NCBI GenBank assembly: GCA_963995525.1
Contig: CAXEFP010000971.1
Coordinates: 1-64,000 of the forward strand
Direction: 5' to 3'
DNA: 64,000 bases
Origin: Escarpia spicata
Taxonomy: Eukaryota > Annelida > Polychaeta > Sabellida > Siboglinidae
Every line of letters starts with the position of its first letter. Position 1 is the first letter of the stretch. The position numbers were made by a program, and so were the translations under genes. Below the pieces are notes generated by a model. The model was not told the origin of the DNA. It searched no databases and saw only the letters and a list, made by a program, of their open reading frames with translations. Below are positions 49,501-62,664 of this stretch, one piece after another.

Positions 49501-52500
49501 TTGAATGCGGGTTGAAACTCAAATGAGATTCAACAGTTGAACGCTGGTTGAAACTCAACCGAGATTCAACAGCTGAATGCGGGTTGAAACTCAACTGAGA
49601 TTCAACAGTTGAATGCGGGTTGAAACTTAACTGAGATTCAACAGTTGAAGACCTGTTGAAACTCAACTGAGATTCAACAATTGAACACAGGTTGAAACGC
49701 AACTGAGATTTTACAGTTGAACGCGAGTTGAAACTCAACTGAGATTCAACAGTTGAACGCGGGTTGAAACTCAACTGAGATTCAACAGTTGAACGCTTGT
49801 TGAAAGTCAAATGAGATTGAACAGTTGAACGTGGGTTGAAACTCAACTGAGATTCAACATTTGAATGCGGGTTGAAACTCAACTGAGATTGAACAGTTGA
49901 ACGCGGGTTAAAACTCAACTGAGATTGAACAGTTGAACACGGGTTGAAACTCAATTGAGATTCAACAGTTAAACGCGGGTTGAAACTCAACTAACATTCA
50001 ACAGTTGAACGCGGGTTGAAACTCAACTGAGATTCAACAGTTGAACACGGGCTGAAACTCAACTGAGATTCAACAGTTGAACGTGGGTTGAAACTCAACT
50101 GAGATTCAACAGTTGAACGTGGGTTGAAACTCAACTAACATTCAACAGTTGAACGCGGGTTGAAACTCGATTGAGATTCAACAGAAGAACGCGGGTTGAA
50201 ACTCAACTGAGATTCAACAGTTGAATGCGGGTTGAAACTCAAAAGAGATTCAACAGTTGAACACGGGTTGAAACTCAACTGAGATTCAACAGTTGAATGC
50301 GGATTGAAACTCAACTGAGATTCAAAAGTTGAACACGGGTTGAAATTCAACTGAGATTCAACAGTTGAACACGGGTTGAAACTCAACTGAGATTCAACAG
50401 ATGAACGCGGGTTGAAACTCAACTGATATTCAACAGTTGAATGCGGGTTGAAACTCAACTGAGATTCAACAGTTGAACGCTGGTTGAAACTCAACTGAGA
50501 TTCAACAGTTGAATGCGGATTGAAACTCAACTGAGATTGAACAGTTGAACGCTGGTTGAAACTCAACCAAGATTCAACAGCTGAATGCGGGTTGAAACTC
50601 AACTGAGATTCAACAGTTGAATGCGGGTTGAAACTTAACTGAGATTCAACAGTTGAAGACCTGTTGAAACTCAACTGAGATTCAACAATTGAACACAGGT
50701 TGAAACTCAACCGAGATTCAACAGCTGAATGCGGGTTGAAACTCAACTGAGATTCAACAGTTGAATGCGGGTTGAAACTCAACTGAGATTCAACAGTTGA
50801 ACGCTGGTTGAAACTCAACTGAGATTCAACACTTCAACGCAGGTTAAAACTCAACTGAGATTCAACAGTTGAACGCGGATTGAAACTCAACTGAGATTGA
50901 ACAGTTGAACGCTGGTTGAAACTCAACCGAGATTCAACAGCTGAATGCGGGTTGAAACTCAACTGAGATTCAACAGTTGAATGCGGGTTGAAACTTAAGT
51001 GAGATTCAACAGTTGAAGACCTGTTGAAACTCAACCGAGATTCAACAGCTGAATGCGGGTTGAAACTCAACTGAGATTCAACAGTTGAATGCGGGTTGAA
51101 ACTCAAATGAGATTCAACAGTTGAACACGGGTTGAAACTCAACTGAGATTCAACAGTTGATTGCGGATTGAAACTCAACTGAGATTCAACAGTTGAACAC
51201 GGGTTGAAATTCAACTGAGATTCAACAGTTGAACACGGGTTGAAACTCAACTGAGATTCAACAGATGAACGCGGGTTGAAACTCAACTGATATTCAACAG
51301 TTGAATGCGGGTTGAAACTCAACTGAGATTCAACAGTTGAACGCTGGTTGAAACTCAACTGAGATTCAACAGTTGAATGCGGGTTGAAACTCAACTGAGA
51401 TTCAACAGTTGAACGCTGGTTGAAACTCAACTGAGATTCAAAACTTCAACGCAGGTTAAAACTCAACTGAGATTCAACAGTTGAACGCGGATTGAAACTC
51501 AACTGAGATTGAACAGTTGAACGCTGGTTGAAACTCAACCGAGATTCAACAGCTGAATGCGGGTTGAAACTCAACTGAGATTCAACAGTTGAATGCGGGT
51601 TGAAACTTAACTGAGATTCAACAGTTGAAGACCTGTTGAAACTCAACTGAGATTCAACAATTGAACACAGGTTGAAACGCAACTGAGATTTTACAATTGA
51701 ACGCGAGTTGAAACTCAACTGAGATTCAACAGTTGAACGCGGGTTGAAACTCAACTGAGATTCAACAGTTGAACGCTTGTTGAAACTCAACTGAGATTCA
51801 ACAGTTGAATGCGGGTTGAAACTCAACTGAGATTGAACAGTTGAACGCGGGTTAAAACTCAACTGAGATTGAACAGTTGAACACGGGTTGAAACTCAATT
51901 GAGATTCAACAGTTAAACGCGGGTTGAAACTCAACTAACATTCAACAGTTGAACGCGGGTTGAAACTCAACTGAGATTCAACAGTTGAACGCGGGTTGAA
52001 ACTCAATTGAGATTCAACAGTTGAACGCGGGTTGAAACTCAACTGAGATTCAACAGTTGAACACGGGCTGAAACTCAACTGAGATTCAACAGTTGAACGT
52101 GGGTTGAAACTCAACTGAGATTCAACAGTTGAACGCGGGTTGAAACTCAATTGAGATTCAACAGTTGAACGCGGGTTGAAACTCAACTGAGATTCAACAG
52201 TTGAACACGGGTTGAAACTCAACTGAGATTCAACAGTTGAACACGGGTTGAAACTCAACTTAGATTCAACAGTTGAATGCGGGTTGAAACTCAACTGAGA
52301 TTCAACAGTTGAACACGGGCTGAAACTCAACTGAGATTCAACAGTTGAACGTGGGTTGAAACTCAACTGAGATTCAACAGTTGAACGTGGGTTGAAACTC
52401 AACTGAGATTCAATAGTTGAACGCGGGTTGAAACTCAACTGAGATTCAACAGTTGAATGCTGGTTGAAACTCAACTGAGATTCAACAGTTGAATGCGGGT

Positions 52501-54957
52501 TGAAACTTAACTGAGATTCAACAGTTGAACACCTGTTGAAACTCAACTGAGATTCAACAATTGAACACAGGTTGAAACGCAACTGAGATTTTACAGTTGA
52601 ACGCTTGTTGAAAGTCAACTGAGATTCAACAGTTGAACGTGGGTTGAAACTCAACTGAGATTCAACATTTGAATGCGGGTTGAAACTCAACTGAGATTGA
52701 ACAGTTGAACACGGGTTAAAACTCAACTGAGATTGAACAGTTGAACACGGGTTCAAACTCAATTGAGATTCAACAGTTAAACGCGGGTTGAAACTCAACT
52801 GAGATTCAACAGTTGAACGCTGGTTGAAACTCAACTGAGATTCAACACTTCAACGCAGGTTAAAACTCAACTGAGATTCAACAGTTGAACGCGGATTGAA
52901 ACTCAACTGAGATTCAACAGTTGAATGCGGGTTGAAACTCAACTGAGATTGAACAGTTGAACGCGGGTTGAAACTCAACTGAGATTCAACAGTTGAATGC
53001 GGGTTGAAACTCAACTGAGATTCAACAGTTGAATGCGGGTTGAAACTTAACTGAGATTCAACAGTTGAAGACCTGTTGAAACTCAACTGAGATAAACAAT
53101 TGAACACAGGTTGAAACGCAACTGAGATTTTACAGTTGAACGCGAGTTGAAACTCAACTGAGATTCAACAGTTGAACGCGGGTTGAAACTCAACTGAGAT
53201 TCAACATTTGAATGCGGGTTGAAACTCAACTGAGATTGAACAGTTGAACGCGGGTTAAAACTCAACTGAGATTCAACAGTTGAACGCGGATTGAAACTCA
53301 ACTGAGATTGAACAGTTGAACGCTGGTTGAAACTCAACCGAGATTCAACAGCTGAATGCGGGTTGAAACTCAACTGAGATTCAACAGTTGAATGCGGGTT
53401 GAAACTTAAGTGAGATTCAACAGTTGAAGACCTGTTGAAACTCAACCGAGATTCAACAGCTGAATGCGGGTTGAAACTCAACTGAGATTCAACAGTTGAA
53501 TGCGGGTTGAAACTCAAATGAGATTCAACAGTTGAACACGGGTTGAAACTCAACTGAGATTCAACAGTTGATTGCGGATTGAAACTCAACTGAGATTCAA
53601 CAGTTGAACACGGGTTGAAATTCAACTGAGATTCAACAGTTGAACACGGGTTGAAACTCAACTGAGATTCAACAGATGAACGCGGGTTGAAACTCAACTG
53701 ATATTCAACAGTTGAATGCGGGTTGAAACTCAACTGAGATTCAACAGTTGAACGCTGGTTGAAACTCAACTGAGATTCAACAGTTGAATGCGGGTTGAAA
53801 CTCAACTGAGATTCAACAGTTGAACGCTGGTTGAAACTCAACTGAGATTCAAAACTTCAACGCAGGTTAAAACTCAACTGAGATTCAACAGTTGAACGCG
53901 GATTGAAACTCAACTGAGATTGAACAGTTGAACGCTGGTTGAAACTCAACCGAGATTCAACAGCTGAATGCGGGTTGAAACTCAACTGAGATTCAACAGT
54001 TGAATGCGGGTTGAAACTTAACTGAGATTCAACAGTTGAAGACCTGTTGAAACTCAACTGAGATTCAACAATTGAACACAGGTTGAAACGCAACTGAGAT
54101 TTTACAATTGAACGCGAGTTGAAACTCAACTGAGATTCAACAGTTGAACGCGGGTTGAAACTCAACTGAGATTCAACAGTTGAACGCTTGTTGAAACTCA
54201 ACTGAGATTCAACAGTTGAATGCGGGTTGAAACTCAACTGAGATTGAACAGTTGAACGCGGGTTAAAACTCAACTGAGATTGAACAGTTGAACACGGGTT
54301 GAAACTCAATTGAGATTCAACAGTTAAACGCGGGTTGAAACTCAACTAACATTCAACAGTTGAACGCGGGTTGAAACTCAACTGAGATTCAACAGTTGAA
54401 CGCGGGTTGAAACTCAATTGAGATTCAACAGTTGAACGCGGGTTGAAACTCAACTGAGATTCAACAGTTGAACACGGGCTGAAACTCAACTGAGATTCAA
54501 CAGTTGAACGTGGGTTGAAACTCAACTGACATTCAACAGTTGAACGTGGGTTGAAACTCAACTGAGATTCAATAGTTGAACGCGGGTTGAAACTCAACTG
54601 AGATTCAACAGTTGAATGCTGGTTGAAACTCAACTGAGATTCAACAGTTGAATGCGGGTTGAAACTTAACTGAGATTCAACAGTTGAACACCTGTTGAAA
54701 CTCAACTGAGATTCAACAATTGAACACAGGTTGAAACGCAACTGAGATTTTACAGTTGAACGCTTGTTGAAAGTCAACTGAGATTCAACAGTTGAACGTG
54801 GGTTGAAACTCAACTGAGATTCAACATTTGAATGCGGGTTGAAACTCAACTGAGATTGAACAGTTGAACACGGGTTAAAACTCAACTGAGATTGAACAGT
54901 TGAACACGGGTTCAAACTCAATTGAGATTCAACAGTTAAACGCGGGTTGAAACTCAA
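43524..54957. repeat. Satellite block D, copy 1 of a ~10.4-kb duplication plus lead-in
   Basis: Contexts at 45435, 45668, 46298, 46550, 47075, 47687 and 48134 recur exactly 10,402 bp later. Shared rare variants include GAATACTTTTTG at 46911 and 57313 and GAGATTGGACAG at 47581 and 57983. Further right a 2,411-bp repeat links 51446 with 53857. The lead-in at 43.5-44.7 kb repeats earlier block C contexts; 38115 recurs at 44664, an offset of 6,549 bp. Confidence 0.87.
48695..50134. repeat. 720-bp (20-unit) tandem sub-repeat in block D copy 1
   Basis: The same order of variants starts at 48695, 49415 and 50135, each 720 bp apart and each announced by a CTCAACTAACATTC unit and a following CTCGATTGAG unit. 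In copy 2 only the starts at 59097 and 59817 exist, so the duplicates differ by one 720-bp copy. Confidence 0.85.
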
Positions 54958-57900
54958 CTAACATTCAACAGTTGAACGCGGGTTGAAACTCGATTGAGAT
55001 TCAACAGAAGAACGCGGGTTGAAACTCAACTGAGATTCAACAGTTGAATGCGGGTTGAAACTCAAATGAGATTCAACAGTTGAACACGGGTTGAAACTCA
55101 ACTGAGATTCAACAGTTGAACGCGGGTTGAAACTCAATTGAGATTCAACAGTTGAACGCGGGTTGAAACTCAACTGAGATTCAACAGTTGAACACGGGTT
55201 GAAACTCAACTGAGATTCAACAGTTGAACACGGGTTGAAACTCAACTTAGATTCAACAGTTGAATGCGGGTTGAAACTCAACTGAGATTCAACAGTTGAA
55301 CACGGGCTGAAACTCAACTGAGATTCAACAGTTGAACGTGGGTTGAAACTCAACTGAGATTCAACAGTTGAACGTGGGTTGAAACTCAACTGAGATTCAA
55401 TAGTTGAACGCGGGTTGAAACTCAACTGAGATTCAACAGTTGAATGCTGGTTGAAACTCAACTGAGATTCAACAGTTGAATGCGGGTTGAAACTTAACTG
55501 AGATTCAACAGTTGAACACCTGTTGAAACTCAACTGAGATTCAACAATTGAACACAGGTTGAAACGCAACTGAGATTTTACAGTTGAACGCTTGTTGAAA
55601 GTCAACTGAGATTCAACAGTTGAACGTGGGTTGAAACTCAACTGAGATTCAACATTTGAATGCGGGTTGAAACTCAACTGAGATTGAACAGTTGAACACG
55701 GGTTAAAACTCAACTGAGATTGAACAGTTGAACACGGGTTCAAACTCAATTGAGATTCAACAGTTAAACGCGGGTTGAAACTCAACTGAGATTCAACAGT
55801 TGAACGCTGGTTGAAACTCAACTGAGATTCAACACTTCAACGCAGGTTAAAACTCAACTGAGATTCAACAGTTGAACGCGGATTGAAACTCAACTGAGAT
55901 TCAACAGTTGAATGCGGGTTGAAACTCAACTGAGATTGAACAGTTGAACGCGGGTTGAAACTCAACTGAGATTCAACAGTTGAATGCGGGTTGAAACTCA
56001 ACTGAGATTCAACAGTTGAATGCGGGTTGAAACTTAACTGAGATTCAACAGTTGAAGACCTGTTGAAACTCAACTGAGATAAACAATTGAACACAGGTTG
56101 AAACGCAACTGAGATTTTACAGTTGAACGCGAGTTGAAACTCAACTGAGATTCAACAGTTGAACGCGGGTTGAAACTCAACTGAGATTCAACATTTGAAT
56201 GCGGGTTGAAACTCAACTGAGATTGAACAGTTGAACGCGGGTTAAAACTCAACTGAGATTGAATAGTTGAACGCGGGTTGAAACTCAACTGAGATTCAAC
56301 AGTTGAATGCGGGTTGAAACTCAACTTAGATTCAACAGTTGAATGCGGGTTGAAACTTAACTGAGATTCAACAGTTGAAGACCTGTTGAAACTCAACTGA
56401 GATTCAACAATTGAACACAGGTTGAAACGCAACTGAGATTTTACAGTTGAACGCGAGTTGAAACTCAACTGAGATTCAAAAGTTGAACGCTGGTTGAAAC
56501 TCTACTGAGATTCAACAGTTGAATGCGGGTTGAAACTCAACTGAGATTCAACAGTTGAACGCTGGTTGAAACTCAACTGAGATTGAACACTTCAACGCAG
56601 GTTAAAACTCAACTGAGATTCAACTGTTGAACGCGGATTGAAACTCAACTGAGATTCAACAGTTGAACGCTGGTTGAAACTCAACTGAGATTCAACACTT
56701 CAACGCAGGTTAAAACTCAACTGAGATTCAACAGTTGAATGCGGATTGAAACTCAACTGAGATTGAACAGTTGAACGCGGGTTTAAACTCAACTGAGATT
56801 GAACAGTTGAACGCGGGTTGAAACTCATCTGAGATTGAACAGTTGAACGCTGGTTGAAACTCAACCGAGATTCAACAGCTGAACGCGGGTTGAAACTCAA
56901 CTGAGATTCAACAGTTGAACGCTGGTTGAAACTCAACTAAGATTCAACACTTCAACGCAGGTTAAAACTCAACTGAGATTCAACAGTTGAACGCGGATTG
57001 AAACTCAACTGAGATTCAACAGTTGAATGCGGGTTGAAACTCAACTGAGATTGAAAATTTGAACGCGGGTTGAAACTCAACTGAGATTCAACAGTTGAAT
57101 GCGGGTTGAAACTCAACTGAGATTCAACAGTTGAATGCGGGTTGAAACTTAACTGAGATTCAACAGTTGAAGACCTGTTGAAACTCAACTGAGATTCAAC
57201 AATTGAACACAGGTTGAAACGCAACTGAGATTTTACAGTTGAACGCGAGTTGAAACTCAACTGAGATTCAACAGTTGAACGCGGGTTGAAACTCAACTGA
57301 GATTCAACAGTTGAATACTTTTTGAAAGTCAAATGAGATTGAACAGTTGAACGTGGGTTGAAACTCAACTGAGATTCAACATTTGAATGCGGGTTGAAAC
57401 TCAACTGAGATTGAACAGTTGAACACGGGTTGAAACTCAATTGAGATTCAACATTTAAACGCGGGTTGAAACTCAACTAACATTCAACAGTTGAACGCGG
57501 GTTGAAACTCAACTGAGATTCAACAGTTGAACGCGGGTTGAAACTCAATTGAGATTCAACAGTTGAACGCGGGTTGAAACTCAACTGAGATTCAACAGTT
57601 GAACACGGGCTGAAACTCAACTGAGATTCAACAGTTGAACGTGGGTTGAAACTCAACTGAGATTCAACAGTTGAACGTGGGTTGAAACTCAACTGAGATT
57701 CAATAGTTGAACGCGGGTTGAAACTCAACTGAGATTCAACAGTTGAATGCTGGTTGAAACTCAACTGAGATTCAACAGTTGAATGCGGGTTGAAACTTAA
57801 CTGAGATTCAACAGTTGAACACCTGTTGAAACTCAACTGAGATTCAACAATTGAACACAGGTTGAAACGCAACTGAGATGTTACAGTTGAACGCTTGTTG

Positions 57901-60900
57901 AAAGTCAACTGAGATTCAACAGTTGAACGTGGGTTGAAACTCAACTGAGATTCAACATTTGAATGCGGGTTGAAACTCAACTGAGATTGGACAGTTGAAC
58001 ACGGGTTAAAACTCAACTGAGATTGAACAGTTGAACACGGGTTCAAATTCAATTGAGATTCAACAGTTAAACGCGGGTTGAAACTCAACTAACATTCAAC
58101 AGTTGAACGCGGGTTGAAACTCGATTGAGATTCAACAGAAGAACGCGGGTTGAAGCTCAACTGAGATTCAACATTTGAATGCGGGTTGAAACTCAAATGA
58201 GATTCAACAGTTGAACACGGGTTGAAACTCAACTGAGATTCAACAGTTGAATGCGGATTGAAACTCAACTGAGATTCAACAGTTGAACACGGGTTGAAAT
58301 TCAACTGAGATTCAACAGTTGAACACGGGTTGAAACTCAACTGAGATTCAACAGATGAACGCGGGTTGAAACTCAACTGATATTCAACAGTTGAATGCGG
58401 GTTGAAACTCAACTGAGATTCAACAGTTGAACGCTGGTTGAAACTCAACTGAGATTCAACAGTTGAATGCGGGTTGAAACTCAACTGAGATTCAACAGTT
58501 GAACGCTGGTTGAAACTCAACTGAGATTCAACACTTCAACGCAGGTTAAAACTCAACTGAGATTCAACAGTTGAACGCGGATTGAAACTCAACTGAGATT
58601 GAACAGTTGAACGCTGGTTGAAACTCAACCGAGATTCAACAGCTGAATGCGGGTTGAAACTCAACTGAGATTCAACAGTTGAATGCGGGTTGAAACTTAA
58701 CTGAGATTCAACAGTTGAAGACCTGTTGAAACTCAACTGAGATTCAACAATTGAACACAGGTTGAAAGTCAAATGAGATTGAACAGTTGAACGTGGGTTG
58801 AAACTCAACTGAGATTCAACAGTTGAATGCGGGTTGAAACTCAACTGAGATTGAACAGTTGAACGCGGGTTAAAACTCAACTGAGATTGAACAGTTGAAC
58901 ACGGGTTGAAACTCAATTGAGATTCAACAGTTAAACGCGGGTTGAAACTCAACTAACATTCAACAGTTGAACGCGGGTTGAAACTCAACTGAGATTCAAC
59001 AGTTGAACACGGGCTGAAACTCAACTGAGATTCAACAGTTGAACGTGGGTTGAAACTCAACTGAGATTCAACAGTTGAACGTGGGTTGAAACTCAACTAA
59101 CATTCAACAGTTGAACGCGGGTTGAAACTCGATTGAGATTCAACAGAAGAACGCGGGTTGAAACTCAACTGAGATTCAACAGTTGAATGCGGGTTGAAAC
59201 TCAAATGAGATTCAACAGTTGAACGCTGGTTGAAACTCAACCGAGATTCAACAGCTGAATGCGGGTTGAAACTCAACTGAGATTCAACAGTTGAATGCGG
59301 GTTGAAACTTAACTGAGATTCAACAGTTGAAGACCTGTTGAAACTCAACTGAGATTCAACAATTGAACACAGGTTGAAACGCAACTGAGATTTTACAGTT
59401 GAACGCGAGTTGAAACTCAACTGAGATTCAACAGTTGAACGCGGGTTGAAACTCAACTGAGATTCAACAGTTGAACGCTTGTTGAAAGTCAAATGAGATT
59501 GAACAGTTGAACGTGGGTTGAAACTCAACTGAGATTCAACATTTGAATGCGGGTTGAAACTCAACTGAGATTGAACAGTTGAACGCGGGTTAAAACTCAA
59601 CTGAGATTGAACAGTTGAACACGGGTTGAAACTCAATTGAGATTCAACAGTTAAACGCGGGTTGAAACTCAACTAACATTCAACAGTTGAACGCGGGTTG
59701 AAACTCAACTGAGATTCAACAGTTGAACACGGGCTGAAACTCAACTGAGATTCAACAGTTGAACGTGGGTTGAAACTCAACTGAGATTCAACAGTTGAAC
59801 GTGGGTTGAAACTCAACTAACATTCAACAGTTGAACGCGGGTTGAAACTCGATTGAGATTCAACAGAAGAACGCGGGTTGAAACTCAACTGAGATTCAAC
59901 AGTTGAATGCGGGTTGAAACTCAAATGAGATTCAACAGTTGAACACGGGTTGAAACTCAACTGAGATTCAACAGTTGAATGCGGATTGAAACTCAACTGA
60001 GATTCAAAAGTTGAACACGGGTTGAAATTCAACTGAGATTCAACAGTTGAACACGGGTTGAAACTCAACTGAGATTCAACAGATGAACGCGGGTTGAAAC
60101 TCAACTGATATTCAACAGTTGAATGCGGGTTGAAACTCAACTGAGATTCAACAGTTGAACGCTGGTTGAAACTCAACTGAGATTCAACAGTTGAATGCGG
60201 ATTGAAACTCAACTGAGATTGAACAGTTGAACGCTGGTTGAAACTCAACCGAGATTCAACAGCTGAATGCGGGTTGAAACTCAACTGAGATTCAACAGTT
60301 GAATGCGGGTTGAAACTTAACTGAGATTCAACAGTTGAAGACCTGTTGAAACTCAACTGAGATTCAACAATTGAACACAGGTTGAAACTCAACCGAGATT
60401 CAACAGCTGAATGCGGGTTGAAACTCAACTGAGATTCAACAGTTGAATGCGGGTTGAAACTCAACTGAGATTCAACAGTTGAACGCTGGTTGAAACTCAA
60501 CTGAGATTCAACACTTCAACGCAGGTTAAAACTCAACTGAGATTCAACAGTTGAACGCGGATTGAAACTCAACTGAGATTGAACAGTTGAACGCTGGTTG
60601 AAACTCAACCGAGATTCAACAGCTGAATGCGGGTTGAAACTCAACTGAGATTCAACAGTTGAATGCGGGTTGAAACTTAAGTGAGATTCAACAGTTGAAG
60701 ACCTGTTGAAACTCAACCGAGATTCAACAGCTGAATGCGGGTTGAAACTCAACTGAGATTCAACAGTTGAATGCGGGTTGAAACTCAAATGAGATTCAAC
60801 AGTTGAACACGGGTTGAAACTCAACTGAGATTCAACAGTTGATTGCGGATTGAAACTCAACTGAGATTCAACAGTTGAACACGGGTTGAAATTCAACTGA

Positions 60901-62664
60901 GATTCAACAGTTGAACACGGGTTGAAACTCAACTGAGATTCAACAGATGAACGCGGGTTGAAACTCAACTGATATTCAACAGTTGAATGCGGGTTGAAAC
61001 TCAACTGAGATTCAACAGTTGAACGCTGGTTGAAACTCAACTGAGATTCAACAGTTGAATGCGGGTTGAAACTCAACTGAGATTCAACAGTTGAACGCTG
61101 GTTGAAACTCAACTGAGATTCAACACTTCAACGCAGGTTAAAACTCAACTGAGATTCAACAGTTGAACGCGGATTGAAACTCAACTGAGATTGAACAGTT
61201 GAACGCTGGTTGAAACTCAACCGAGATTCAACAGCTGAATGCGGGTTGAAACTCAACTGAGATTCAACAGTTGAATGCGGGTTGAAACTTAACTGAGATT
61301 CAACAGTTGAAGACCTGTTGAAACTCAACTGAGATTCAACAATTGAACACAGGTTGAAACGCAACTGAGATTTTACAATTGAACGCGAGTTGAAACTCAA
61401 CTGAGATTCAACAGTTGAACGCGGGTTGAAACTCAACTGAGATTCAACAGTTGAACGCTTGTTGAAACTCAACTGAGATTCAACAGTTGAATGCGGGTTG
61501 AAACTCAACTGAGATTGAACAGTTGAACGCGGGTTAAAACTCAACTGAGATTGAACAGTTGAACACGGGTTGAAACTCAATTGAGATTCAACAGTTAAAC
61601 GCGGGTTGAAACTCAACTAACATTCAACAGTTGAACGCGGGTTGAAACTCAACTGAGATTCAACAGTTGAACGCGGGTTGAAACTCAATTGAGATTCAAC
61701 AGTTGAACGCGGGTTGAAACTCAACTGAGATTCAACAGTTGAACACGGGCTGAAACTCAACTGAGATTCAACAGTTGAACGTGGGTTGAAACTCAACTGA
61801 CATTCAACAGTTGAACGTGGGTTGAAACTCAACTGAGATTCAATAGTTGAACGCGGGTTGAAACTCAACTGAGATTCAACAGTTGAATGCTGGTTGAAAC
61901 TCAACTGAGATTCAACAGTTGAATGCGGGTTGAAACTTAACTGAGATTCAACAGTTGAACACCTGTTGAAACTCAACTGAGATTCAACAATTGAACACAG
62001 GTTGAAACGCAACTGAGATTTTACAGTTGAACGCTTGTTGAAAGTCAACTGAGATTCAACAGTTGAACGTGGGTTGAAACTCAACTGACATTCAACATTT
62101 GAATGCGGGTTGAAACTCAACTGAGATTGAACAGTTGAACACGGGTTAAAACTCAACTGAGATTGAACAGTTGAACACGGGTTCAAACTCAATTGAGATT
62201 CAACAGTTAAACGCGGGTTGAAACTCAACTAACATTCAACAGTTGAACGCGGGTTGAAACTCGATTGAGATTCAACAGAAGAACGCGGGTTGAAACTCAA
62301 CTGAGATTCAACAGTTGAATGCGGGTTGAAACTCAAATGAGATTCAACAGTTGAACACGGGTTGAAACTCAACTGAGATTCAACAGTTGAATGCGGATTG
62401 AAACTCAACTGAGATTCAACAGTTGAACACGGGTTGAAATTCAACTGAGATTCAACAGTTGAACAAGGGTTGAAATTCAACTGAGATTCAACATTTGAAT
62501 GCGGGTTGAAACTCAACTGAGATTCAACAGATGAACGCGGGTTGAAACTCAACTGATATTCAACAGTTGAATGCGGGTTGAAACTCAACTGAGATTCAAC
62601 AGTTGAACGCTGGTTGAAACTCAACTGAGATTCAACAGTTGAATGCGGGTTGAAACTCAACTGA
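54958..62664. repeat. Satellite block D, copy 2, and right end of the array
   Basis: This follows copy 1 at an offset of 10,402 bp until about 59 kb, then at 9,682 bp after the loss of one 720-bp sub-repeat (50135 pairs with 59817, 50834 with 60516, 51446 with 61128). A private change is a T at 56784 where copy 1 has G at 46382. The array stops abruptly inside a unit after CTCAACTGA at 62664, with no visible decay of the last units. Confidence 0.87.

Larger units (their letters stand above)
9101..62664. repeat. 53.6-kb tandem satellite, 36-bp unit, about 1,490 copies
   Basis: The consensus unit on the plus strand is GTTGAAACTCAACTGAG, then ATTCAACAGTTGAA, then a CGCG-type core ending in G. 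The period is 36 bp with very few indels, and the array is uninterrupted from 9101 to 62664. Each unit contains overlapping inverted repeats (GTTGAA...TTCAAC, CTCA-AC-TGAG, TTCAAC-A-GTTGAA). Because 36 is a multiple of three, one minus-strand frame (12-residue period) stays open for long stretches; plus-strand frames meet a stop in each unit. Most unit variants sit in the CGCG core. This is a satellite or giant minisatellite, not a coding sequence and not a CRISPR array, since there are no unique spacers. Confidence 0.98.

Noticed and set aside
9101..62664. CRISPR array, since units contain GTTGAAAC like many CRISPR repeat ends
   Set aside because: There are no unique spacers; the whole 36-bp period is repeated. 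No cas-like genes occur and the context is eukaryotic.
9101..62664. Telomeric repeat or rDNA spacer
   Set aside because: No TTAGGG-like hexamer and no rRNA sequence is visible anywhere in the window.
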